A stretch of DNA of 64,000 nt from Komagataeibacter sp. FNDCR2 (GCF_021295395.1 NZ_JAIWOU010000001.1:2682501-2746500); one strand, 5' to 3'; shown: positions 40,349-48,772, counted from the first letter of the stretch. The notes: generated by a model from the sequence alone, not told the origin. A program made the numbers and translations.

Positions 40349-40495
40349 ATGGAACAGGTTACCACCCTGCGCGCCACACCGCAGCAGGAAGCACAGGAAG
40401 CAGCCCGTCGGCATAAGGGGCGCATCCGTGGCGTGGCCATCACGCTCTCGGCGCTGGCGGTGGTCCTGTATGCGCTGAGCCTTGCGCATCTATAA
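40349..40495 (+). CDS. CoxF-like single-helix small protein
   Basis: A 48-codon gene with GGGAGTTGGG upstream of the ATG. The product has a charged N-terminal half (QQEAQEAARRHKGRIRG) and one membrane helix (VAITLSALAVVLYALSLAHL). In alphaproteobacterial oxidase operons a similar short protein, CoxF, lies directly after ctaB with the same layout of basic cytoplasmic stretch and single helix. Position (39 bp after ctaB) and architecture fit; the sequence itself is too short for certainty. It would be a surviving part of an oxidase assembly operon. Confidence 0.6.
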   Translation: MEQVTTLRATPQQEAQEAARRHKGRIRGVAITLSALAVVLYALSLAHL

Positions 40496-40530
40496 GACCC
40501 TGTTTGAAATAAGTGATTGATAGAAAAGAA

Positions 40531-40611
40531 TAAGAGTTTTTGGATGTCGCCTTTTTGCAAAAAGGCGGTGTTCTTAAATTTGCGGATCAGCCCCATCGGG
40601 CAAGCAAATTT
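40531..40611. repeat. Two-hairpin palindromic repeat, copy 2 (diverged)
   Basis: Shares its left arm with the element at 11801: TAAGAGTTTTTGGATG, then hairpin A (40548-40567, CGCCTTTTT with a GC loop) and GGCGGTGTTCTT. The second hairpin differs: AAATTTGC (40576-40583) pairs with GCAAATTT (40604-40611), enclosing an inner GCCC/GGGC stem. Like copy 1, it lies between two convergent genes. Confidence 0.7.
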
Positions 40612-40624
40612 CCCTCCATCACCA

Positions 40625-40656
40625 TAAAAAAAGCCTGCATCACAGGGATACAGGCT
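40625..40656 (-). terminator. Rho-independent terminator of the Tim44-like gene
   Basis: On the minus strand AGCCTG and CAGGCT pair around a 13-base loop and are followed by seven T. It lies about 30 bp beyond the stop codon of the minus-strand gene at 40685. Confidence 0.75.
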
Positions 40657-40684
40657 GGTACTTGAGGGTGTGGCGGGCGTGCTG

Positions 40685-41656
40685 TCAGCGGGGCGTTTGC
40701 TGGATGGCGGAGAGCAGCCAGCTTCCCGTTCCGGCCGAACGCACGAATGTCCAGAGTTCGGTTACGGTGGTGCGGTTGACGGGATCCCCCTCGATCACGC
40801 GACCGGTCATGTCGGTCGTGATGTCGATCATCGAATACCGCATTGCGACCGTTGCGTAATCAAACCCGTTTTCACGCCAGCTTTCCGCCAGATCGCCGCG
40901 TTCGAAGCGGATGTCCGACACGATATTACGTGCGCCACGGCTGGCCAGGCTGCTCAACTGGTTGTTGAAATAGGAGACCATCTCCGGCGTGGCCATGTGC
41001 TGCATGGCGCGCACGTCCTGCTGGCTCCATGCCGTCTGGATATTGATCAGCGCCTGCTGGAAGGCCTGATAATCGGCGGTGGTAATGGCGACCCCGACCG
41101 GCTGCTGGCGGCCCTGCGGTGGCGCACCGGCGGCCTGCGCCATGCCCCCCAGCGGATTGCCCAGCGGGGCGGCGCCCGCATTGCCACCCATGCCGCCAAA
41201 GCGGCGGATGGCCCAGCGCACGATGAAGAAGACCAGCGCCAACTGGATCAGCAGGCCAAGAAAGCCGCTTCCCCCCATGCCTGAGCCGAACATGCCATGC
41301 CCGAACAGCATGCCGAACAGGCCCGCGCCAATCAGCCCGCCCATGAACCCGTTCATGAACGGGTGGCGGGGACGCGCCATGGCCATGCCGCCCGCCCCAA
41401 AGGGCATGCGCGAGCCGTAGCCGGGCATCTGGCGTGGCGTCATCGTCTGCTGGAAGGGTGTTGCGCCATAGGGCGCGGTCTGGGATGGCGCAGGCGCGCT
41501 ATAGGTGCGTCCCCCACGGCTTCCCATGGAATAGCCACCGCCCGCACGGGCATCGGCCACATGGGGATGGGCCAGCAGCGGCAGCATGGTCAGGGCCGCG
41601 ACGGCGGCAAGGGCGAGGTTTTTACGCGGGGTTGCGTGGGGAGAAATTTTCTTCAT
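40685..41656 (-). CDS. Tim44-domain membrane protein with signal peptide
   Basis: A 323-residue protein with an N-terminal signal-like helix (KNLALAAVAALTMLPLLAHP), a low-complexity Gly/Ser/Pro/Met-rich stretch (residues about 38-95), and a Gly/Phe/Met-rich hydrophobic region ending in GLLIQLALVFFIVRWAIRRF. The C-terminal half is a Tim44-like domain (DYQAFQQALINIQTAWSQQD, EMVSYFNNQLSSLASRG, TVTELWTFVR). Such proteins are widespread in Proteobacteria (Tim44-like, YqeY-unrelated) and are thought to bind membranes or assist protein handling; the exact role is unknown. A second Tim44-domain gene lies at the right end of the window next to secB. Confidence 0.85.
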   Translation of the reverse strand: MKKISPHATPRKNLALAAVAALTMLPLLAHPHVADARAGGGYSMGSRGGRTYSAPAPSQTAPYGATPFQQTMTPRQMPGYGSRMPFGAGGMAMARPRHPFMNGFMGGLIGAGLFGMLFGHGMFGSGMGGSGFLGLLIQLALVFFIVRWAIRRFGGMGGNAGAAPLGNPLGGMAQAAGAPPQGRQQPVGVAITTADYQAFQQALINIQTAWSQQDVRAMQHMATPEMVSYFNNQLSSLASRGARNIVSDIRFERGDLAESWRENGFDYATVAMRYSMIDITTDMTGRVIEGDPVNRTTVTELWTFVRSAGTGSWLLSAIQQTPR

Positions 41657-41742
41657 CTGGGTCAGGGTATCTGTAATCCTGTGTCGGAACCATCTTTATC
41701 CGTGCGGCCCGTCCGTAATCCGGCCGCCTGTTCCAGATATAA

Positions 41743-41780
41743 GTAAGCCCATCCCCCCGTAACAGGGGGCATGGGCTTAC
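41743..41780 (-). terminator. Hairpin terminator after pmbA
   Basis: A 16-position stem with one mismatch (41743-41758 with 41765-41780) and a 6-base loop. On the minus strand it is followed by a weak TTATAT tract. It lies about 30 bp after the pmbA stop. Confidence 0.6.
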
Positions 41781-41809
41781 AGAAACATGAAATCACGGAA
41801 AGGCGGCTC

Positions 41810-43150
41810 TCAGGCCCCGGCAATCATCATGTCATCAATACGGATGGTGGGCGCGTTGGTGGACTGGCGGAAAGTCAGGTCGTTGGCCGCGACCAGCCGC
41901 ATGAACATGTCCGTCAGGTTGCCCGCCACCGTCAGTTCCGCAACCGGCTCGGCCAGTACGCCGTCACGGATCATGAAGCCTGCGGCCCCCCGGCTGTAAT
42001 CGCCGGTAATGCCGTTGATGGCGGAACCCATCATCTCGGTTATGTAAATCCCTTCGCCAATATCGGCCATGAGGGCGGCTGGCGTCAGGTTGCCCGGCGC
42101 CATGTACATATTGCCCAGTGACGGCGCGGGCGGCCCCGATGTGCCCCGGCTGGCGCAGCCATTGGGTTTGAGGCCCAACTGCCGGGCGGAGCGCGAGTCG
42201 AGCGCCCATGTTTTCAGCACGCCGTCTTCCACCAGCGTGTTGGCCGCGCTCAGCATGCCTTCCCCGTCAAACGGGCGGGCGCCGGTGCCGCGCACCCGGC
42301 GCGGATCATCAATAATGGTGATGCCCGCCGGCATGATGCGGCTGTCCATCGCGTCCTTGAGGAAGGACGTGCCGCGCGCGATGGCGACACCATTGATCGC
42401 ACCCGACAGGTGCCCGAGAATGCTGGTCGATACACGCGGGTCCAGTACGATGGGCATGCGTCCCGTGCGCGGACGCACCGGGTTGAGCCGCGCCACGGTC
42501 CGTTCCCCCGCGCGCCGCCCGATCAGGCCGGCATCTTCCAGATCTGACAGATGCACGGCGGAATGATAGTCGTAGTCACGCTGCATCGCGGTGCCGGAAC
42601 CCGCCACGGTGCTGACGGAAACCGAATGGCTGGTGCGGGCGTAGCGGCCTGAGAAACCGGCGGATGTCATGAGGATGATGTCCGACAGGCCAAAGCTGCT
42701 CGACGCGCCGTTGCTGTTGGAAACGCCCTTGACCGCCAGCGCCGCTTCCTCGGCCACGCGGGCGCGGGCGACCAGGTCGGTGGTCGTGGGTTCGGTGGGG
42801 TCGAACAGATCCAGCCCGGTGGCGTCGACAAAGCCGGTTTCGGCCTGCGCGCACAGCCCGGCAAAACGGTCTTCAGGCACGACACGGGCCATGGCGACGG
42901 CGCGCTCGGCCAGGGTATCGAAACGCGTGGGGTCCAGCGCCGTGGCCGAGACAATGGCCGCGCGCTGGCCCACGAACACCCGCAGGCCCAGATCGCATGT
43001 TTCGGACCGTTCAAGGTCTTCCGTCTGGCCATTGCGCACCTGCGCGCCATGGGCCGTACGGCTGATATAGGCGGCGTCCGCCGCATCGGCCCCGGCGGCG
43101 CGTGCGCGCGCGATCAGGGTGGAGATCTGGTCAATCGGGTCGGTACTCAT
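41810..43150 (-). CDS. pmbA: TldD/PmbA-family metalloprotease subunit
   Basis: PmbA (TldE) pairs with TldD to form a metalloprotease that degrades unfolded peptides and matures some modified peptides. The 446-residue product matches PmbA: AYISRTAHGAQVRNGQTEDL, RTGRMPIVLDPRVSTSILGH, GVAIARGTSFLKDAMDSRIM and the C-terminal GDYSRGAAGFMIRDGVLAEP. ATG 43150 overlaps the stop of the upstream M16 gene (ATGA). TldD itself is not in the window. In many alphaproteobacteria a tld-family gene and an M16-thrC pair border the cytochrome oxidase operon. Confidence 0.92.
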   Translation of the reverse strand: MSTDPIDQISTLIARARAAGADAADAAYISRTAHGAQVRNGQTEDLERSETCDLGLRVFVGQRAAIVSATALDPTRFDTLAERAVAMARVVPEDRFAGLCAQAETGFVDATGLDLFDPTEPTTTDLVARARVAEEAALAVKGVSNSNGASSSFGLSDIILMTSAGFSGRYARTSHSVSVSTVAGSGTAMQRDYDYHSAVHLSDLEDAGLIGRRAGERTVARLNPVRPRTGRMPIVLDPRVSTSILGHLSGAINGVAIARGTSFLKDAMDSRIMPAGITIIDDPRRVRGTGARPFDGEGMLSAANTLVEDGVLKTWALDSRSARQLGLKPNGCASRGTSGPPAPSLGNMYMAPGNLTPAALMADIGEGIYITEMMGSAINGITGDYSRGAAGFMIRDGVLAEPVAELTVAGNLTDMFMRLVAANDLTFRQSTNAPTIRIDDMMIAGA

Positions 43151-44412
43151 GCCGCCAGTGCCCCTGTAATGCTGTCGAGCGAGGGAAGATGCTGAATCGG
43201 GCCCAGCGATGTCAGTGTGGGCCTGCCACTGAAGATGCGGGTCGCCACGCGCTGCACGTCCTCGATCGTGACGGCATCGACCCGGCGCACCGTTTCCGCC
43301 GTGGGGATGAGACGGTCGAAAATCTGGAGCTGGCGGGCAAGCTGTTCGCACCGGCTTCCCGTGCTTTCCAGCGACATGAGCAGCGAGGACTTGAGCTGCG
43401 CCCGCGCCCGCGCCAGTTCGGCGGCCGTGACCGTATGGCGGACCTTGCCCAGTTCGTTCAGTGTTACGGGAATGAGGTCGGCTACCTGCGACTCTCCCGT
43501 TCCGGCATAGATGCCGAACAGCCCGCCCTGGCGGAAGGGCGCGTTGAAGGAATAGACGGAATAGACCAGCCCGCGTTTTTCCCGGATTTCCTGGAACAGG
43601 CGCGACGACATGCCACCGCCAAGCAGCGTGGACAGCAGCAGCGCGGGATAATAGTCCGGGTCGCCATAGGGCATGGAGGGGAAACCCAGCACGATATGCG
43701 CCTGATCCAGCTCACGCTCCTGGCTGAACTCACCCCCTACGTACTGCACGGCGGGCTGCGGGGGCACGACGCCGGTGGGCAGGTCACGGAAATGCTCCTG
43801 CACCAGATCCACCACGCGGGCGTGCTCAAGGTTGCCCGCCGCCGCGACAATGGTGTTTCCCGCCGTGTAGTGGGTGCCCATGTAGTTGACCAGTGTCGCA
43901 CGCGACATGGCGCGGATACCGGCTTCCGTGCCCAGCGTGGGGCGGCCCATGGGCTGGTCGGGGAAGGCGGTTTCCTGAAAATGGTCGAACACGATGTCAT
44001 CGGGCGTATCGTTCGCCTGCCCGATTTCCTGCAAGATCACGCCGCGCTCGCGTTCCAGTTCATCGGCGGCAAGGCTGCTATGGGTCAGGATATCCCCGAT
44101 GATGTCCGCGCCCAGCGCCAGGTTTTCCTTCAGCAGCTTGACGTAATAGGCGGTGTGCTCACGCGCGGTGTAGGCGTTGATATGCCCGCCGACATTCTCG
44201 ATCTCCTCCGCGATGCCGATGGCGGTGCGGGTGCCGGTTCCCTTGAAGGCCATATGTTCCAGAAAATGGGAAACCCCGTTTTCCTGCGCGGTTTCGTTGC
44301 AGGTGCCCGCGGCGACATACGCCCCGAGGGACACGGTCTCCACCCGTTCCATCCGTTCGGTCACGATGGTCAGGCCGGAGTCCAGTCGGGTCACATTGAT
44401 CAGGTCGGTCAT
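43147..44412 (-). CDS. M16-family zinc peptidase (processing-peptidase-like)
   Basis: A 421-residue pitrilysin-family protease related to the mitochondrial processing peptidase beta subunit. The inverted zinc motif HFLEH (His49, Glu52, His53) is complete. The downstream Glu lies in the ELERERGVILQEIGQANDTP stretch, which is also highly conserved. The R/Y pair region SSRLFQEIREKRGLVYSVYS is present. ATG 44412 (MTDLINVTRLDSGLTIV) is the start. The gene sits between thrC and pmbA, the common alphaproteobacterial arrangement. Confidence 0.94.
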   Translation of the reverse strand: MTDLINVTRLDSGLTIVTERMERVETVSLGAYVAAGTCNETAQENGVSHFLEHMAFKGTGTRTAIGIAEEIENVGGHINAYTAREHTAYYVKLLKENLALGADIIGDILTHSSLAADELERERGVILQEIGQANDTPDDIVFDHFQETAFPDQPMGRPTLGTEAGIRAMSRATLVNYMGTHYTAGNTIVAAAGNLEHARVVDLVQEHFRDLPTGVVPPQPAVQYVGGEFSQERELDQAHIVLGFPSMPYGDPDYYPALLLSTLLGGGMSSRLFQEIREKRGLVYSVYSFNAPFRQGGLFGIYAGTGESQVADLIPVTLNELGKVRHTVTAAELARARAQLKSSLLMSLESTGSRCEQLARQLQIFDRLIPTAETVRRVDAVTIEDVQRVATRIFSGRPTLTSLGPIQHLPSLDSITGALAA

Positions 44413-44488
44413 GCTGGTCCTGCGGGCCGCACGGCGCGGGATCGTGCCTGTGCCGCCCCCTTGTTGGCGTAAATGGAAGGAAAAAGGG

Positions 44489-45889
44489 TCAGTTCGCGTT
44501 GGAAAGAACGGCGGCGCGCACCTTGTCCTCAATCACGGTCAGATCCGCCGCAACTACACTGTAACGCTCGGGGCGGTCGTACAGATCAGCCAGCGTCGCG
44601 GGCAGGGCGGGGCGGATGCCGGTGGCCTGCGCCATGGCGTCGGGGAACTTGGCGGGGTGCGCCGTGGCCATGGCCACCATGGGAATCCCCGCCTCGCGGA
44701 AGGTGCGGCCCGCCGCGATGCCAATGGCGGTATGCGGATCGGCCAGGTAGTGGCTGCGGCTGTTCAGGGTGCGGATTTCCGCCAGCGTGGCCGCGTCATC
44801 CAGCGAGACGCCATGGAAGAGCGCATTGGCGCGGTCCCATACCGGGGTTGCGACCTTCATGACCCCGGTCTTGCGGAATTCGGTCATGATGCGCGCGCAC
44901 GCGGCCGCGTCGCGATCCAGCAGTTCGAACAGCAGGCGCTCGAAATTGGACGAGACCTGAATATCCATGGACGGTGACAGGCTGGGCACCACGCCATGGA
45001 TGCTCATGTCGTTTTCATTGAGGAAGCGGCTGAGGATGTCGTTGCGGTTCGAGCCCACGCACAGCGCGCGGATGGGCAGGCCCATGCGGCGGGCGACCCA
45101 TGCGGCCAGCACGTTGCCGAAATTGCCGGTCGGCACGGCGAACGAGACCTCACGGTCCGGCGCGCCAAGGGCGAGGGCCGCGTAAACATAATAGGGCACC
45201 TGGGCCGCGATGCGCGCCCAGTTGATGGAATTGACCGCCGAAAGGCGCATATCGGTGCGGAACGGCAGGTCCGCGAACATGGCCTTGACCAGATCCTGGC
45301 AGTCATCGAACGTGCCCTTGACCGCAAGGTTGGTCACGTTGGGTTCCCGCACCGTGGTCATCTGCCGGCGCTGTACTTCCGATGTCCGGCCTTCGGGGTG
45401 CAGGATGACCACGCGCAGCCGCTCGCGGCCACGGCAGGCCTCGATGGCGGCGGATCCGGTATCGCCCGATGTCGCGCCCACGATGGTCACGCTTTCATCG
45501 CGTTCGCTCAGCACATGGTCGAACAGGCGGCCCAGAAGCTGCATGGCCATGTCCTTGAACGCCAGCGTCGGGCCATGGAACAGTTCCTGCACGAACAAAC
45601 CGTCATCCACCTGCGTCAGCGGCACGATGGCCGGGTGGTCGAATCGGGCATAGGCCTCGCTGCACAGCCGTTTCAGCACATCGTGGGAAATGGCGCCTTC
45701 GGCAAACGGCGCGATGACACGGGCCGCCAGTTCCGGGTAGGGCAGGCCGCGCAGGGCGCGCCATTGCGATGCCGAAAGCTCGGGCCAGCTTTCGGGCAGG
45801 TACAGGCCACCGTCCTCTGCCAGCCCCGCCAGCAGAACGGACGAAAAATCGCGGACGGGGGCTTCCCCCCGGGTAGAAATATAGCGCAT
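44489..45889 (-). CDS. thrC: Threonine synthase
   Basis: ThrC converts O-phosphohomoserine to threonine with PLP. The 466-residue protein belongs to the longer (E. coli/fungal-like) class. The PLP Lys112 lies in FHGPTLAFKDMAMQLLG, the phosphate-binding site is VGATSGDTGSAAIEACRG, and VPTGNFGNVLAAWVARRMG is also typical. N-terminal MRYISTRGEAPVRDFSSVLL fits the ATG at 45889; the open frame extends upstream without similarity. The gap to the M16 gene is 76 bp. Confidence 0.96.
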   Translation of the reverse strand: MRYISTRGEAPVRDFSSVLLAGLAEDGGLYLPESWPELSASQWRALRGLPYPELAARVIAPFAEGAISHDVLKRLCSEAYARFDHPAIVPLTQVDDGLFVQELFHGPTLAFKDMAMQLLGRLFDHVLSERDESVTIVGATSGDTGSAAIEACRGRERLRVVILHPEGRTSEVQRRQMTTVREPNVTNLAVKGTFDDCQDLVKAMFADLPFRTDMRLSAVNSINWARIAAQVPYYVYAALALGAPDREVSFAVPTGNFGNVLAAWVARRMGLPIRALCVGSNRNDILSRFLNENDMSIHGVVPSLSPSMDIQVSSNFERLLFELLDRDAAACARIMTEFRKTGVMKVATPVWDRANALFHGVSLDDAATLAEIRTLNSRSHYLADPHTAIGIAAGRTFREAGIPMVAMATAHPAKFPDAMAQATGIRPALPATLADLYDRPERYSVVAADLTVIEDKVRAAVLSNAN

Positions 45890-45966
45890 TGCACCATCAT
45901 AATGCCAACTCACCGCCACGCGAAGGGGGCGTATGCCCCAGCCTTCGCAATTCCGCGCGTGGTGTG

Positions 45967-47118
45967 TCAGAATTTGGGCGGCGGCAGGTGGCTCAGGTTG
46001 ATGCGGTAGATATGGACCGGCCACTGGACGGCGTTATGGCCACCGTTGAATGGCGCGGTGCGGTCGAGCTGGGCGGCGGGGATATAAAGCTGCCCGTCCC
46101 GCGTGGCGAAGGAACCGCCGGGCCAGTGCAGGCGGCTGTCGGTGACGATTTTCTGGTACACGCGATCAGGCATCAGGCGGAAGATGCTGCTGGTGGAAAC
46201 ATCATTGAAATACAGCGTGCCATCCGGCCCCAGCGTGATGCCGCCCAGCGCGGGGGTCTTGTACCACAGGGTCGGCCCTTCCTCCAGTTCGATGGGGGTG
46301 ACGGCGGGATCGACCAGCAGGTCGGTATCGAGCTTGTAAACCGGGCCGCAGAGGGGCTCGAAATACAGCCACTGCCCATCGGGGCTGATTTCCATCTGGC
46401 TGATGTTGATGATGGCGGTATGGCCCGCCGGGTTGGTCATGACCCGGCCATCCACGGTAATGGGCTGGCCCGCCGTAAGCGCGGGTGTGTGTTCCATGAG
46501 CCGCCGCTGCCGGTTGGTGTCCAGCCGGACCACGATCATGGCCGGAATGCCGGAATCCCCGATAAAGGCATGGTCGCGCGCCACGCGCATGGTGGCGGGG
46601 CGGCTGCCCGCGCGCAGCATGGCGGGGTCGATGTCCCATGTCCGCACGACCTGCCCCGTATGGGTGTCGATCTTGACGATCTTGGGGCCGTTCGCGACGG
46701 GTTTCTTTGCCGGGTCGGGCTGTCCGCTATCGAGCACCCACAGCGTGCCATCGGGCTGGAGCTGGATATCGGCCGGGGCCACAAGGCGCTTTTCCGCCGG
46801 GGTAGCGGGATCGTTCCATGTGCCGTCGGGGTAGGGCTGGGGCGTGCCGCTGGCATCCAGCACCGCCAGCCCCGGCCCCGTATTGCCCGCCCAGGCGGGA
46901 AGTTCGACCAGTAGCCGCCCATCAGGCAGCACGGCCACCCGGTCCCATACGCTGGTGGTCGAGGAGACGACATCCTCCACCATCGCGGGCGGATCGAGCG
47001 GCGGGGCCGGTTTGGCGGCATGGGCGGCCTGTACGGCACCGAACAGAAGGGCGGCGCAGGCGGGCAGGAGCCCCGCATGGCGCGGGCGGCGGATGGCAGA
47101 TGGGAAATTCGCGTGCAT
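45967..47118 (-). CDS. Exported royal-jelly/SMP-30-like beta-propeller protein
   Basis: A 383-residue protein with a signal peptide (PACAALLFGAVQAAHA, cleavage probably before KPAPP) and repeated beta-propeller blades: SVWDRVAVLPDGRLLVELPA, PADIQLQPDGTLWVLDSG, ISQMEISPDGQWLYFEPLCG and GGITLGPDGTLYFNDV. The pattern matches the major-royal-jelly-protein/yellow family, relatives of gluconolactonase/SMP-30. The function of bacterial members is unknown; a periplasmic lactonase-like activity is possible in a sugar-oxidising acetic acid bacterium but is only inference. ATG 47118 is preferred. The frame continues upstream into an 8-bp tandem repeat. Confidence 0.82.
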   Translation of the reverse strand: MHANFPSAIRRPRHAGLLPACAALLFGAVQAAHAAKPAPPLDPPAMVEDVVSSTTSVWDRVAVLPDGRLLVELPAWAGNTGPGLAVLDASGTPQPYPDGTWNDPATPAEKRLVAPADIQLQPDGTLWVLDSGQPDPAKKPVANGPKIVKIDTHTGQVVRTWDIDPAMLRAGSRPATMRVARDHAFIGDSGIPAMIVVRLDTNRQRRLMEHTPALTAGQPITVDGRVMTNPAGHTAIINISQMEISPDGQWLYFEPLCGPVYKLDTDLLVDPAVTPIELEEGPTLWYKTPALGGITLGPDGTLYFNDVSTSSIFRLMPDRVYQKIVTDSRLHWPGGSFATRDGQLYIPAAQLDRTAPFNGGHNAVQWPVHIYRINLSHLPPPKF

Positions 47119-47175
47119 CGCGCGGTATCTCGTCACGAACCGGGGGAATTGGCAAGGGGATCGTGCGGCATACCG

Positions 47176-47222
47176 CCGATGCACCGATGCACCGATGCAC
47201 CGATGCACCGATGCACCGACGC
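47176..47222. repeat. 8-bp tandem repeat upstream of the propeller gene
   Basis: Five perfect copies of CCGATGCA (47176-47215) plus a diverged sixth (CCGACGC). It lies 58 bp upstream of the ATG of the minus-strand propeller gene, in the 139-bp gap behind the M32 peptidase gene. The unit length is not a multiple of three, so copy-number changes would alter spacing or the frame of any upstream start. Confidence 0.9.
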
Positions 47223-47257
47223 GGCGGGGGCGGGTCTTCCATCCTTACCCGCAGCCC

Positions 47258-48772
47258 TTACCCGCAGTAACGCTGGCGCAGGTGGCGCAGATACGACCCC
47301 GTGCCCGGCGCGGCCCCCGTGGCGTCGCGCACGATCTCGGGGGTGGAGGCCCCACTGGCGCGGGCGTGGATGCGTGGGCGCAGCCAGCCGAGCAGGGGGG
47401 CAAAATCGCCTTCGGCTATGGCGGACATCATGTGCGGCGTGTCGCGTTCCGCCGCCTCGCGAAGCTGGGCCGCGATGATCGCGCCCAGTGTATAGGTAGG
47501 GAAATACCCCCATGAACCCGATGGCCAGTGAATATCCTGCAGGCACCCCAGCCTGTCTTCGGGCACGTTCAGGCCCAGCAGGTCGTGAATGCGGGCATTG
47601 AAGGCCTCGGGCAGGTCGCGCAGCTTCATCCGCCCCGCGATCAGTGCGGTTTCCATCTCGTAACGCACGAGTATGTGGGCGGGATAGGTGATCTCATCCG
47701 CATCGACGCGGATGAAGCCGGGACGCACGCGGGTCACGAGCCGGTGCAGGTTGTCCGGGCTCCAGGCCCGGTCCCCTGTCGCGCCGCCAAAGGCCGCGCG
47801 CAGGCGTGGGGCCATCCACTCCATGAACGGGCGGGAGCGGCATATCTGCATTTCCATGAGCAGCGACTGGCTTTCATGCAGGCTCATGCCGCGTGCCTCG
47901 CCCACCGGCTGGGCGCGCCATGCCTCGGGCAGCCCCTGTTCATACAACGCGTGGCCGGTTTCATGCACGATGCCCATCAGGGCGTTGATGCAGTCATCCT
48001 CCTCATACCGCGTGGTGATGCGCACATCGTCTTCCGCCCCGCCGCAGAAGGGGTGAAGGCTGACATCCAGCCGCCCGCGCCGCATGTCGAAGCCAAGGGC
48101 GCGCATGGTCCCGCGCCCCAGCGTTTCCTGCGCCACCACGGGAAACGGGCCGGTCAGCGGCAGGGGGGCGGGCAGGCTTTTCTGGTGTTCCAGCGCCGTT
48201 GCGACCAGTTCGGGCAGTTCGCGGGCCAGTTCGGCAAAAACCGGGTCGATATCCGCCTGCCGGGTGCCGGGGTCATACTGGTCCAGCAGCGCGTCGTAGG
48301 GGGAAAGGCCAAGGGCCTCGGCCTTGGCGGCCGCGATCTCGCGCGTCAGGGACAGGACGGTTTCCAGTTCCGGCAGCAGCCCCGCGAAATCACTGTTCTG
48401 GCGCGCGGTGCGCCATGCCATTTCACAGCGTGACGCCGCGCGTGAAGCCGCCTCCACCAGATCGGCGGGCACGGCGGCGGCATGGGCGTGCTGGCGGCGC
48501 ATTTCATGCAGGTTGGCGCGCGCCATCGCATCTTCGGGCGGCTGGGCGCGCGCCAGCATTTCGGCCATGTCCGGCGCCGTCATGAGTTCGTGCGACAGGA
48601 CGGCGAGGGTCGCGATGCTTTCGGCCCGGCTGTCGCTGGCGCCCGTGGGCATCATCGTGTCCTTGTCCCAGCCCAGAATGCCCAGCGCGTTGCGGATCTG
48701 CCCCATGCGGGCAAAGCGGCGGCGCAATGTTTCATAGGCCTGCGGGCTGGTGTTGCCGGGCTGGAAATTCAT
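47258..48772 (-). CDS. M32-family metallocarboxypeptidase
   Basis: A thermostable-carboxypeptidase-1-like zinc enzyme of 504 residues that removes C-terminal amino acids. The zinc motif HETGH is in MGIVHETGHALYEQGLPE near residue 270, with the third-ligand Glu in SLHESQSLLMEMQICRS. VSLHPFCGG, ITTRYEE and the C-terminal DIHWPSGSWGYFPTYTLGA are family hallmarks. ATG 48772 (MNFQPGNTSPQAYETL) is chosen; upstream in-frame codons overlap the divergent gene's leader and lack similarity. Confidence 0.94.
   Translation of the reverse strand: MNFQPGNTSPQAYETLRRRFARMGQIRNALGILGWDKDTMMPTGASDSRAESIATLAVLSHELMTAPDMAEMLARAQPPEDAMARANLHEMRRQHAHAAAVPADLVEAASRAASRCEMAWRTARQNSDFAGLLPELETVLSLTREIAAAKAEALGLSPYDALLDQYDPGTRQADIDPVFAELARELPELVATALEHQKSLPAPLPLTGPFPVVAQETLGRGTMRALGFDMRRGRLDVSLHPFCGGAEDDVRITTRYEEDDCINALMGIVHETGHALYEQGLPEAWRAQPVGEARGMSLHESQSLLMEMQICRSRPFMEWMAPRLRAAFGGATGDRAWSPDNLHRLVTRVRPGFIRVDADEITYPAHILVRYEMETALIAGRMKLRDLPEAFNARIHDLLGLNVPEDRLGCLQDIHWPSGSWGYFPTYTLGAIIAAQLREAAERDTPHMMSAIAEGDFAPLLGWLRPRIHARASGASTPEIVRDATGAAPGTGSYLRHLRQRYCG

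Noticed and set aside
47119-47208. N-terminal extension of the propeller protein through the 8-bp repeat
   Set aside because: The extension would put about 30 low-complexity residues before a good signal peptide. The ATG at 47118 places the signal peptide correctly.
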